Source: Cymodocea nodosa (Eukaryota; Streptophyta; Magnoliopsida; Alismatales; Cymodoceaceae). From it: a stretch of DNA of 64,000 bases. Within the stretch, counting starts at the first letter, position 1, and each line of letters opens with the position of its first letter. The notes beneath the pieces are model-generated. The model was given only the letters and a program-made list of their open reading frames with translations, made no database searches and was not told where the DNA came from. The DNA lies in assembly GCA_036874045.1 (NCBI GenBank), contig JAZBRI010000011.1:8237501-8301500 (forward strand), read 5' to 3'. Shown in pieces: positions 22,451 to 33,367 of this stretch. A program made the position numbers and the translations under genes.

Positions 22451-25400
22451 TCAACTATAAGCAAACACATTAAGTAAGTCTAAGCAATGCTTAAACTTAC
22501 TTTCAAGAATGCCTTTCGTAAACATATCGGCTGGATTGTCATGTGTGTTGATCTTCAAAATCTTCACGCGATCTTCTATTCTAAGAAAGTGATAACGAAC
22601 ATCAATGTGCTTTGTCCTGTCATGAAATACATTGTCCTTTGTTAAGCTGATGGCACTGAGACTATCATAGAAAATTTCTGCTTTATCATATCGTAGACCA
22701 AAGTCTCCAAGTAACCCCTTCAGCCAAATACCTTCTTTTGCAGCTTCTGTCATCGCCATATACTCAGCCTCTATGGTGGATAAAGATACAGTAGGCTGTA
22801 GAGTAGATTTCCAACTAATAATGGAATCTGCCAATGTGAAGACATATCCTGTTAAGGATCTATGCTAATCAACATCACCTGCAAAATCTGAATCAGAATA
22901 TCCCGCTACACTACAGTTATGTTTAACACCATAAATCAGTCCTACATCAGACGTACCCTTCAAGTACCTAAAGATCCTTTTCACGGCCTACCAATGACTC
23001 TTCCCAGGATTTGACATAAACCTGCTTACAAAACACTAAGAGGGTAAGCAAGATCCGGACGATTACAAACCATGGCATACATAAGACTGCCAACTGCCTA
23101 TGAATATGGAACTTTCTTCATGTACTCTTTTTCAGATGGTGTTTGAGGTGCCATAGCAACTGATAATCGCAGGTTCCTATCATAGGGCATTCTGATGGCC
23201 TTGCTTGAAGCCATGCCAAACCTGCTCAAAATCTTCAGAACATAACTGTGCTGATGGAGAAATAATCTTCCAATGTTGCTGTCACGATAAATCTCCATCC
23301 CAAGGATTTTACTTGCCAGTCCTAAATCCTTCATTGCAAATTTAGATTTCAATGTGTCTTTCAAAACCTGTATTTCATTGACATCTTTGGCTGCAATCAA
23401 AATGTCATCCACATACAAGAGCAAGTAAACAAATTCTTCTTTAATTTGTTTAATATAGACACATGAATCAAAACTACTTCTAACAAAACCAACATCAGTG
23501 ATAAAAGAATCAAATCTTTTATACCACTGCTTGGGAGACTGTTTCAGCCCATACAAAGATTTCTACAGCTTACAAACGAGGTCTGATCTACCTCTTTTTG
23601 CAAAACCTGTTGGCTGTTCCATCCAGATGTCCTCATCTAAATCACCATGCAAGAAAGCTGTTTTCACATCCAACTGTTCAAGTTCTAAATCCTTTACTGC
23701 AACAATTGCCAAAAGGACTCGAATGGAGGTGTGTCTAACTAGGTGTGTCTAACTACTGGAGCAAAGACTTCATTGAAGTCCACACCCTCCTTCTGTGAAA
23801 ACCCTTTTGCTACCAATCTTGCCTTATATTGTATTCCAAGGTTGCCCTGTGTTCCTGATTTCTTTTTGAACACCCATTTGCAACCAACAATATTCCTGTC
23901 CTTGGGACGTTTTACCAACTCCCAAGTCCTATTCTTATGCAAAGATTGTAGTTCTTCTTGCATAGCTCCCAACCAATGTACGGCTTTTGGTCTGCTAACG
24001 GCAACATCAAAACTAGGTGGGTCAGCATCCTCCACCTCACCAGCTACCTGTAGGGCAAAAGCGACCATATTATTGTAGCCATACCTTTGTGGAGGGTGAT
24101 AATCCCTCCTAGGATGATCTCTGGCAACACACCTTGAACGTGTGTCCTCAACAAATTCATCTCCTCGATCTTCTTCTAAAATCAAACGTTGATCTGTATC
24201 AACAGGAACAGACTGATCAGATATCACCAGTTGATTCAAATCAAGCTCCACCTACTCAGGAGTTCTAGGTGGATTCAAAATAGTTGGATTTTCTTTCTTG
24301 TGCATCAAAGAAACCACATCAAAGGTAACATCCCTACTATGAATGACCTTTCTTGTTTCTTTATCATATATCCTATATCCTTTTACTCTCATTCCATATC
24401 CCACAAATATGCCTTCCTTGGCACACGACTCCAATTTACCATGATTAATATGGTAATACGCAGGACATCCAAATACTTTCAATTTGGAATAGTTAGCCTC
24501 TTTATCCATCCATACTTCATAAGGGATCTTGTCGCCAATTGCATTGGATGGCGACCTGTTCACCAAATAGGAGGCTATGTTAACAGCTTCAGCCCAAAAA
24601 CATTTTTTCAGCCCAGCATAAGAGAGCATACACCTAGCTCTCTCCAACAACGTCCTATTAAGACGTTCTGCAACTCCATTCTGTTGTGGAGTTCCCCTGA
24701 CAGTATAATGCCTAGTTATGCCTGCATCTATGCAAAAAATGTCAAATTCATTTGAGCAAAATTCTAAACCATTATCTGTTCTCAAGTATTTTACTTTCCT
24801 CCCTACTTGGTTTTCAACAATAACCTTCCATTGTTTAAAGTTATTGAAGGCTTCACTCTTATGTTTCATAACGAAAACCCAAGTCATATGACTAAAGTCA
24901 TCAACAATGGAGAGAAAATACTTAGAACCTGCTAAAGAGGGTTGTTGAGATGGTCCCCAACAATCTGCATGAACATAATCCAACTTCCCCTTGGTAGAAT
25001 GTTCTGCTCTTTCAAAGGAAACACGTTTATGTTTCCCATAGATACAATGCCTGCATAAATCAATATCTGTAAAGATATGACCATCTAACCTGCCAAGTGT
25101 ACTAAGCTTCTGCATTCCCTTTAGGCCCAAATGTCCTAACCTGGAATGTCAAATAGCTGACATAGACTATTGATCACTTATTGTCGTAGCTATCGATCCA
25201 ATGATAGGTTTGCCCTGAAGAATGTATAAAGGTCCATTCTTGATTCCCTTCATTACTACTAGGGAACCTTTCAAAATGTGAAGTTTACCTCCTCCACCTG
25301 AAAAACTGAAACCTTTCTGATCAAGAGCCATTAGCGAAATAAGGCTCTTGCCTAACCTTGGCACATGCCAAACATTCTCCAAGACTTTGATTGTCCCATC

Positions 25401-26390
25401 ATGCATCCTGAATCTGATAGATCCAACACCTATTTTGTCACAAACATCATTATCTGCTAAAATGACCTGTCCACCATCTACCTCCTCATATGTATGGAAA
25501 TATTCTCTGTTGGGAGTCATATGATGTGATGCACCAGAATCCATAATCCAACTCTGATCGGAGTAGACACTACAGCATACAGTACGGAAGAAATCACAGT
25601 CAGACCTTGAGTCTCCATTTTCGGCGACTGTTGCATTTCCCTTAATCTTCAATTTAAGGCAGTTTACCTTCCAATGCCCATTTTCCTTTCAATAATTGCA
25701 AGTGTCCTTGGAAATTCTACCTCTAAACTTACTTCTGCCACTGCGCCTGTTGTCTCTTCTACTCTGCCATCCTCTAGACTCTGAATGATGCACTGTCAAA
25801 CCTGATCCGCTAGCATCATTGCTACCATGTGTAGCCAAATGTCTCAATTCTCGAGAATGAAAACTCAATCTTACCTCCTCCAAAATAATAGAATCTTTGC
25901 CAACCACAAAAGATTGCACAAAATTCTCAAAAGAGAGAGGGAGAGATACCAATAAGATGAGAGTAGCATCCTCATCTTCCACAGTAACACCAATGTTCCT
26001 CAACTCCATGAGAATGGTGTTGAGCTTATCCAAATGTTGCTTCAATGGTGTACCTTTCTTCATTCTTAGAGAGAACACCCTTTGCTTCAACAACAGCTTA
26101 TTCGTAAGAGACTTAGTCATATATAGAGATTCTAACTTATTCCAAAGACCCAAAGTTATATTTTCATCTGCTACTTCAATGATTATCTCATCTGATAAAC
26201 ATAGCAGAATAGTCGAATGTGCCTTTTCCTCTTGCTGTTCAAATTTGATAGACTTCTTATCAAGGGTTGTCTCCACATTTAAGGGAGTCCAAATACCCTG
26301 CTGTTTCAAAAGTGCTTTCATCTTATTCTGCCACAAACTAAAGTTGTTCTTGCCATTAAACTTTTCAACTTTCAAGGCTGAAGATGCCAT
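22451..26390 (-). pseudogene. Tork-type copia gag-pol polyprotein
   Basis: Minus strand, ATG at 26390. Gag (26390-25690) begins MASSALKVEKFNGKNNFSLWQNKM, the UBN2-type capsid, and runs into a zinc knuckle at about 25690. Protease has MDSGASHHMT at about 25540. Integrase (25130 to about 24250) includes the GKHKRVSF finger region, SIVDDFSHMTW, TDNGLEF and PQQNGVAERLNRT, in copia order (integrase before RT). RT has FAPVVR, LYGLKQSPKQWYKRFD and YLLLYVDDILIA. RNase H ends with [29 protein letters not shown] and [10 protein letters not shown]. Damage: stops between gag, PR, INT and RT; a 14-nt exact tandem duplication at 23727-23754 that shifts the frame at the INT/RT border; and a broken RNase H start near 22860-23100. 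Confidence 0.92.
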
Positions 26391-27148
26391 GACAGTAGAA
26401 CAACACAAACACAGCAAGCAAATACCAAATAATTCGGACAACAAATAAGCACAAAATTTGTTATCCCAAAGCTCCGGATGAATCTTTCATTCAAAATATC
26501 CCAACTAACAAATGCAACTACCAAATTCAAAAGATCACTCGCAAAGAATCCAAAACAAACAAAGATGAACCAAGATCACACGTATTGTCTCAAAATTCCC
26601 AAAGAACTTCAAAGAATTCCAAAGAACTGCTAAAGAATTCCAAAGAACTTCAAAGAATTCCAAAGAACTGCTAAAGAATTCCAAAAAACTGCTAAAGAAT
26701 TCCAAAGAACTGGCCACACTTGATCTACCCCAAAAAGGTTAAAAAAGAATTCCGCAAAATCACAATGACAAACTTCAAAAGTTATGATAGGAATTCTTAC
26801 TACTCGTTTCACCAACGTGGAAACGACAGATGACCAAGTGCACATTGACAGCTTCAAGATCGCAGGCGTCGAACAAGAATTTCAACCACAGATGCTTTGT
26901 CACGAACACAAGTCACGAGCAAAGATCGCATGAGCAAACCGCAAGTGCTGGCGTCGAACAAAGAACGACGCAGACAAATGCTCGCAGGCGCTAGCGTCGA
27001 GCGAGGACGCAAGCGGTTGCGTGCAGGCATTGGCACGGACGAAGACGCAAGCGAATATGCGCAGGTGCAGGCACGGGCAGAGACACAGACATTCACGTGG
27101 GCAAGAACACGGGCGAATGCGCGTAGATGTTGGCGTAGGCGGAGACGC
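26391..27148 (-). repeat. Tork-1 untranslated leader with tandem and GC-rich repeats
   Basis: Noncoding leader upstream of gag. 26594-26712 is a tandem repeat built on AAAGAATTCCAAAGAACT with CTGCT or TTC spacers. 26860-27148 is strikingly GC-rich for the window, with a recurring GACGCAAGCG / GGCGTCGAACAA theme. Long open frames exist on both strands here, a compositional effect and not evidence of genes. The leader is cut near 27148. Confidence 0.6.
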
Positions 27149-28258
27149 ATAGAGATTAAATTGTATTGTTCGTCTACTTGTGTAAAATTATATGAAATTG
27201 TATGATGTACTTTTAATGTAATTGATTCATATTAATGAATGTAAATTTTTCAGATGCAATTTTCATACGTGTTTTGGATGTGAAATGAATGGAATTTATT
27301 GAATATTATGTTATTGTGAAACTTTATGAATGAATATGTAACAGATTTACAATTTGCTGAATGACAAGATAAATGCTTAAAAATTTCTACATGTTGCAAG
27401 GTAAAATGTAAATTCTGCATAACAAAAAATAACCTGCAAGTTAAATCTTTATATAATGCTCAGATTTAAATTATTTTATTTAGAATGATGCATTAATGAC
27501 ATAGATTTAACTTTATTTCAGTTAGCAGAATGAAAAAGAAAAAAAGAATAGAGAGGAACTTACGAGAGTAAAACTTAGATGTTGTCAAGTGTTAACTCAA
27601 CGAAGTAAGACCGTTGAGTTAACCGTAACTCCACGAGGTCAGTAATATAATATAAAGTCACTCCGTTGAGTTATCTGTAACTCAACGAAGTTAGTCCGTG
27701 GAGTTAGCAACAGTAATCAACTGTATTCTATTGAGTTTTCTGTAACTCAACGAGGTTAGTTCGTGGATTAAGCAGAACGGTTATTCTTTTAACCACGAAC
27801 GAAACTTCGTCGGTTTAGCGGTTACCAAATTTGAAATTAGTAGTGGTACACGTACCCATATAAATAGGAACCACGATGCATGTTGCAAGCCACGTTCTTG
27901 CAACGAGATTTATTCACTTTATGGATGCGCAGTATATATATAAAATAGAATGTTATTTATGAGTTACCAGCACTTTTAAAAGAAAGGAGAATACTTTGGA
28001 GGAATTGGAAGGAGAAGCAGCTGATTCAACTTCATCCGACAACAACTATATATAGAATGGAAAACTTCAAACTGGTATGTAATTAATCTTCTGCTATTTA
28101 TTTATGAGCACATAGACTCATTCTCTAAGCACTAAACGATTAGTAAGAACACCTACCTAGGAATTTTCATTGCAAAGGAGTACTTAAAAATTTTCTAAAC
28201 TGAACTTTAACGAAATTCTTTGGGTGTAGCTAACCTTTCTTTAAAAGAGAACATAGAG
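27149..28258 (+). promoter_or_regulatory. ATH-2 spacer with hairpins and possible internal promoter
   Basis: It begins with ATTGTATTGTTCGTCTACTT, which in ATH-1 directly follows the env-like stop (6660-6686), so it is genuine Athila sequence. 27595-27775 carries a run of inverted repeats of the GTTGAGTTA / TAACTCAAC type. A TATAAATA box lies at 27859-27866. A good splice-donor-like CTG/GTATGTAATT lies near 28074. I infer an internal promoter for the gag-core ORF; only the motifs are seen. Confidence 0.45.
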
Positions 28259-29440
28259 ATGGCTGCTCCAGTAGAAAAACCATTAGGAGAGATTCTATAT
28301 CCTGAATTAATTGATGAACCTTCTTGTATTCGATTGCCAAACTTTGAGGGAGATAGGTTTGAACTGAAATCTAATTATATTAGTCAATTACCACATTTTC
28401 ATGGATTAGAAAGAGAGGATGCCCTATTATTTCCTTAGAGAATTTAACGAAGTTTGTCAAATGATGAAAATGCCGAACATGAGTATAGATGCTATTAAAC
28501 TTAGATATATCCCTTTTTCTTTAAAAGACACAGCTAAGAGATGGTTATATACTTTGTCGCTTGATTCAATTTCTACATGGACTGAATTGTGCTCTGTTTT
28601 TTTGGAAAAATATTATCCAACACATCAAACGATTAAAAAGAAGAAAGAAATATTAATGTGTAGCCAAAAACAAGGTGAATCATTCTGGAAATATTTTGAA
28701 AGATTTAAAGATTTACTGACTCAATGTCCACATCATGCAATCAGTAAAGCACAACTAATAGGTATAATTTATGAAGGCATAGATGTTTCAACGAAATCTT
28801 TATTAGAATCTACTTGTCAAAATGGATTTTTAAAATTATGTAGTGAAGAAGCATGGGCATATTTAGAGAATTTTGCGGAATAAGAACTACACATTGGGAA
28901 AATTCGGTTGAAGCTATTGCAGATAAAAGAAAATTGCTAAGAGGAATACATGAAATAGATTCCAATACTATGCCTGAGGTGAAATTAAATAAATTAACAA
29001 AGAAAATAGAAGAGTTATCATTAAATCAAAAGCTAGCAGAAAAGAATGCAAACATAAATGACTTAGATATTATTTATGCTAGAAACCAGAGAGATAACTT
29101 GGGAAATTCTTATCATCCTAATTGGAGAAATCACTCGAATTTATCTTGGAGAAACAACAATTTCCAGGGAGGAGAAAATATAAATGAGAAGAACATAAGT
29201 TATGAAGTATTAATTGAACAAGGAGCTAGAATAGAGAAATTAGAAAAGATAATCCAACAAGTAAATAATCGTCTAGAATTTATATTTGGAAATGCTGCAA
29301 TTCAAAATCAGAATAGAAATATATCACTTAGATAGAAGGAACCAATGGAAGTTAGACCTACTGGAGGATTGCCAATACAAGCTATACCTAACCTATCAAT
29401 AGAATGGTTAATGAAATTGTTACCTCTTTTGGGAGGGTAG
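28259..29440 (+). pseudogene. gag: Separate gag-core ORF (Athila-type capsid)
   Basis: Capsid-type gag of the Ty3/gypsy retrotransposon gag family. From ATG at 28259 (MAAPVEKPLGEILYPEL) it has RLPNFEGDRFELKSNYISQLP, then EFNEVCQMMK, KLRYIPFSLKDTAKRWLYTL, TWTELCSVFLEKYYPTHQT, SFWKYFERFKDLLTQCPHH, and EAWAYLENFAE. After these come a linker with PNWRNHSNLSWRNNN and a coiled coil (VLIEQGARIEKLEKIIQQV). There are single-nt frame changes near 28421 and 28880 and a TAG at 29333. In ordinary Athila elements this domain precedes the zinc knuckle at the 5' end. Here it is an independent ORF downstream of integrase, while the knuckle stays with ORF1. It is followed after about 110 nt by the SIRE-A insertion and then the F-box ORF. 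Confidence 0.85.
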
Positions 29441-29555
29441 CTGAATGAAGTAGCATATCTGAAGCAACTATTTGTATGTATATATGTTTTTTTTTATTTT
29501 TTTATAGTATCGTAGAGTTAATTTTTAACTCAACAAACTTAGTCCGTTGAGTTAT
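29441..29555 (+). other. ATH-2 spacer and SIRE-A target site
   Basis: Short noncoding stretch with a CAACAAACTTAGTCCGTTGAGTTAT hairpin arm. Bases 29551-29555 (GTTAT) are the left copy of the SIRE-A target duplication. Confidence 0.85.
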
Positions 29556-32500
29556 TGTAGGATCGTATGGCTACACAAGAGGGGGGTGAATTGTGTATCT
29601 TTAATATTTTCTAAAATATAATTGAAACTTTAAAACTCAAAAACAAGTTGAGACATTGTTTTCATAAAATCATTTTTATTCAAGGTTTCAATTACAATAT
29701 ACAATTCAATTCTCCTCAGAAATTGTAGATGCAATTATATCTCGATACCATATATCATCTAAACAATTTCATAACTACAAACAGAGAAAACTAATTTGCG
29801 GAATTTAAAACATTTCTCCTTGCTTGAGATCTTTCTTCTTCTCCTTTTTCTTCTTCAGCAATTCTTCAGTGACAAATATCTTGTCTTTCTCTGCTTCACC
29901 GAATTTACTTTCTTTTGATACTTCAAATCTTCAGCGACATAAATCTGACATTTTCTATTGTTAGGATCGGTAGACTCACCAGAGGGGGGGTGAATGGTGA
30001 AAGTGTGTAATTTTTAAGTTCTTTTGATTGTTGAAACAAATGAATCAAATAGAAGTGAAATGAGATGAATTTAAACGAATGCAAAGCAGTAAAGAAAGAT
30101 AACACACAGCAAGTTTTAGGTGGTTCCCAACTTGGCTAGTCCACCCCCAAGATTCACTTCGGCTTCACAAAGTGATTCAGCACTTACACACTTGCTTTTA
30201 AGTCAAAGCAAGAACCAACAACACAGAAGTTTTTAGGTAAAAACTTCAATAAACCAACCTCTAGAGTTTTCAGGTCAAAACTCAAACCAACAACTGAATG
30301 CAGCTTTCATGTTGAAGCCACGAACCAACAGCTTGAATCTTTCAATCAAAGTTTGGCGCACAGAGCTTTTTCTACAGTAAGTCTTTAGAGTATACTTCAC
30401 TGTTTGCAGACTTGAGTGTATTTGAAATTGGGGTGTAGCTCACTATATAAATTATATCTGTTGTGTGTATCTTCTTCTCTTAAACTCCTCATATATATGC
30501 TAAAGGCATAACGATCATATTTTTCTTTTAACGGATGTATTCTGTTGTACTTACTAAATAATCAGACCTAAATATGGTAAGTTACCGTTCTATCTGATAA
30601 TCAGTAAATAACCTTCCTAAAATCTCAAGCTTTCGGATGGTTATAAAAATAACTTACCAAAAAGAATCCATAACTTGTCGATTCATCACTCATGTTCTGT
30701 TCTTTGAGTCACGTGAGGATTTTAAGTTGCTCACGTGTAAAGTTGAATGTTCGGAGTCTTGTATTTAACTTACCGAAAGAGCTCCTAATTTTCGGATAGT
30801 TAACTACTGTAACTTACCGAACTTTCATTTAAGCCTCTAACAGCTGTTCCTTCAAAACTGCACGTGCATAAAAACATAACTTAAGTTTCGGATAGTTAAG
30901 CCATAACTCACCGAAATTCTCTTGAGATTTCGGATAGTTATCTTTCTAACTCTCCGAAAAACCCATCTGAACATCTGTCTGGAATTCTGCATGTGGGAAA
31001 ATCACTAACTTAAGTTTCGGATAGTTAAACCATAACTCACCGAAATTCTCTTAAGATTTCGGATAGTTATCTTTCTAACTCTCTGAAAACTTAAATGATC
31101 TTCTTTCTAGAATTCTACATGTGGCAATTTCTATAACTTAAGTTTTGGATAGTTATCTAACTCTCCGATAAGTCCTTTAAGCTTCCGTTCTATATTTCTG
31201 TACATGATTTATTGAATGACTTAAGTTTCGGATAGTTAGCCTTTCTAACTTTCCGATTTTCCTTTTTCTTTCGGATAGTTAACTCCATAACTCTCCGATC
31301 ATTCAACCAACTTAACTGTCTGATATAATAACTCTCCAAAGGCTTTGTAAAATTCAGATAGTTATCCTTCTAATTGTCTGATAGTCTTGCTACTATTTTA
31401 TTCTTCGAATGCTTGAACCTGTAACTGTCTGATTTTACTGTAACTTGAAAGTATTATCATCTGGAGCCTTCTCAATCTGTTTGTCTGCTTGGAAATTGTT
31501 CAAATAGCCTTCTGAACTAAAGCAGTGTAGACTTAATTGAAATACAATATGTTTCCTCACATAGGTTTTGCATTATCAAAATACTCGGGTTCTAACATCT
31601 ACTTCACTGAATTTTCTTCCACTTGAGAGATTTTTCCCGAAAAGGTGTTTTTGATCCTTGAAAAAGATTTTTCTTTTGGAGTGCAAGGATGGTTTGATCC
31701 TTGAAAAGATTTTTCATTTTGTGTGTAAGGATGGTTTGATCAACGAGAACTCTATGCCTTTTATATTGTATCTTCATTTCATGCATATCCTCCACGTTTA
31801 ATCACTACTAGTTTTCCACTTCTCCACATCTTTTCTTTTTCCTTCATCGAAACACACACGTTCTAACCTATGTTTATATTTCAAATTTCCTTTAATCATC
31901 AGTCTTTGATCTCTGAAAAATTTCTTGCAAAATAAACTTTCTCGTCCAAAAATTTTTCATCAGTGTAATAAGAAGTCATTACTTTAATGTTAACTAAACG
32001 AGTAACACAAGTATATATATATAACTTAACGACTTCCTCATGTGCCATAACTCAATGAACTAGCTTAACCTTTCTTTCGGAAGGTTAAACGATAACTCAC
32101 CGAAAATAGTTTAAGTTTCGGATAATTACGGATGTAAGTCACCGAAAAACTCTTTATATTATAAAACTAGTGAGAAACGTGTCAAGACCTGAAAACATGA
32201 CTTAAGTTACCTTTCAGATAGTTACGACTGTAAGTCTCCGAAAAACTTTAACTCACCGATTCAATAATAAACAAATGTTTTTATAATAAGAATTTTACCA
32301 CGTGCAAAAATAACAACTTAAGTTTATAACGCTAACCTAACGCATTGCCTTAGTGTTCAATATAGCAACTCAACCCATTTAGTTATGTTAATTTAACGAG
32401 TTAAACATGTGCACCTCACGTGATACAATACAACATTTGTAACTTATAATTTCACCACGTGTATAACACTAACTTAACGAGTTCGTCTCTTCTTTTACTC

Positions 32501-32881
32501 ACTAACTTAACGAGTTATCACGTGACCTATTTTAACCTTTAAGCCTCTAACTTAAGGAGTTCTCACGTGACCTCTATACAAACAAAACTCTAACTTAACG
32601 AGTTGTCTAAACATACACTATTCATGATACAGAAGATATACCTTTAAAACATATCATGCTTTTCAATAAAAACACACGTTAACTTAACGTTTAGCTAAAT
32701 GAGAAATTAATGCAACGAAACGACTAGTTATTAACTTCAGATCCAATACAGACAAGTATTTATATCAGTAAGCTTTTTTTGTATTAATTGATGATTTTAA
32801 TTTCTTTTCACAAGCAATAGTAATTGAGCAAATATGATTATTTTCATTCAGCACACATAATCAAAACAAAAATACTCAACA
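29556..32881 (-). repeat. SIRE-A 3' LTR (with nested solo LTR)
   Basis: Starts TGTAGGATCG and ends ACTCAACA; about 1.68 kb once the nested solo LTR and one target copy are removed. Its right part (32090-32880) has ACTTAACGAG, CACGTG and TAACTCACCGAAA motifs. It aligns to the shorter 5' LTR at both ends. A polypurine tract adjoins it at 32882. Confidence 0.88.
29959..31597 (-). repeat. SIRE-B solo LTR
   Basis: 1639 nt with ends TGTTAGGATC...GTTCTAACA, flanked by TCTAT (29954-29958) and TCTAC (31598-31602), a target duplication with one mismatch. Read on the minus strand it matches the SIRE-C LTR at both ends (AAAACCTATGTGAGGAAAC; CACCCCCCCTCT). No internal sequence is present, so it is a solo LTR left by LTR-LTR recombination. 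30530-31480 is an array of TTTCGGATAGTTA / TAACTCACCGAAA hairpins separated by CTTAAG and CACGTG-like motifs. 30190-30330 holds short hairpins with a conserved loop. Confidence 0.88.
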
Positions 32882-32896
32882 ATCTCCCCCTTTTTG
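32882..32896 (-). other. SIRE-A polypurine tract
   Basis: The minus strand reads AAAAAGGGGGAGAT immediately before the LTR TGTTGAG. This is the plus-strand primer for reverse transcription and a hallmark of Sirevirus elements. Confidence 0.85.
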
Positions 32897-33367
32897 ATGA
32901 TGACAAAACCATATTAAATCAATTATTAAATATGTTTAACTCAACAAAGCACTTAACTTTTAATTCAACAAACTTGTTTGTTGACTTAAGTTCACTTAAG
33001 TTTATTTCTATTGTTTGTGTAAATTTTACCTCTCAGAACTAAAACTCTCAGATGTCAATAATTATATAAGTATTAGTTTTCTAATTATCATCTGTCAGAT
33101 TACAATAACCATTTAAATAGCATCTCCTTTTATAGTATATATATGCAATTAAGATCATAATCATCTTTTTATAATATTTCTCCCCCTTTTTGTCATTAAT
33201 CAAAAAGATAATTACAGAGAATATATATATGTATATAAGAGAATTACAACAACGATTTCTGTAAACAAGAATAATAATTGAACACATTTATCGAAAAATG
33301 TATTGTTCAATGAATCAAACAAGTAATACAAACAGTACATTTTGAATTCAGAAACAAACAAAAACAG
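32897..33367 (-). other. SIRE-A 3' noncoding stretch
   Basis: AT-rich sequence between the env-like stop and the polypurine tract. A second purine tract (GGGGGAGAAAT on the minus strand) lies near 33178-33190; multiple such tracts are known for Sireviruses. No gene is seen. Confidence 0.5.

Larger units (their letters stand above)
22073..27148 (-). mobile_element. Tork-1, copia element of Tork type, 5' end lost
   Basis: Minus-strand Ty1/copia element: 3' LTR at 22073-22376, coding part 22451-26390, leader to about 27148. The 5' LTR and primer site are absent. Its right end is fused directly to ATH-2 sequence that in ATH-1 lies at the env-like stop codon. The left insertion point is just before where the env-like ATG would be, so insertion plus deletion removed the env-like ORF of ATH-2. 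Confidence 0.8.

Noticed and set aside
26854..27205. Overlapping long open frames on both strands in GC-rich sequence
   Set aside because: They arise from the repetitive GC-rich Tork-1 leader and lack any domain or partner in Tork-2.
30530..31480. Hairpin array as a CRISPR-like or satellite array
   Set aside because: Units differ in length and spacing, have no unique spacers and lie inside LTRs of a plant genome.
33081..33287. Short frame downstream of the SIRE-A env-like ORF
   Set aside because: AT-rich, low complexity and absent from related sequences; probably chance.
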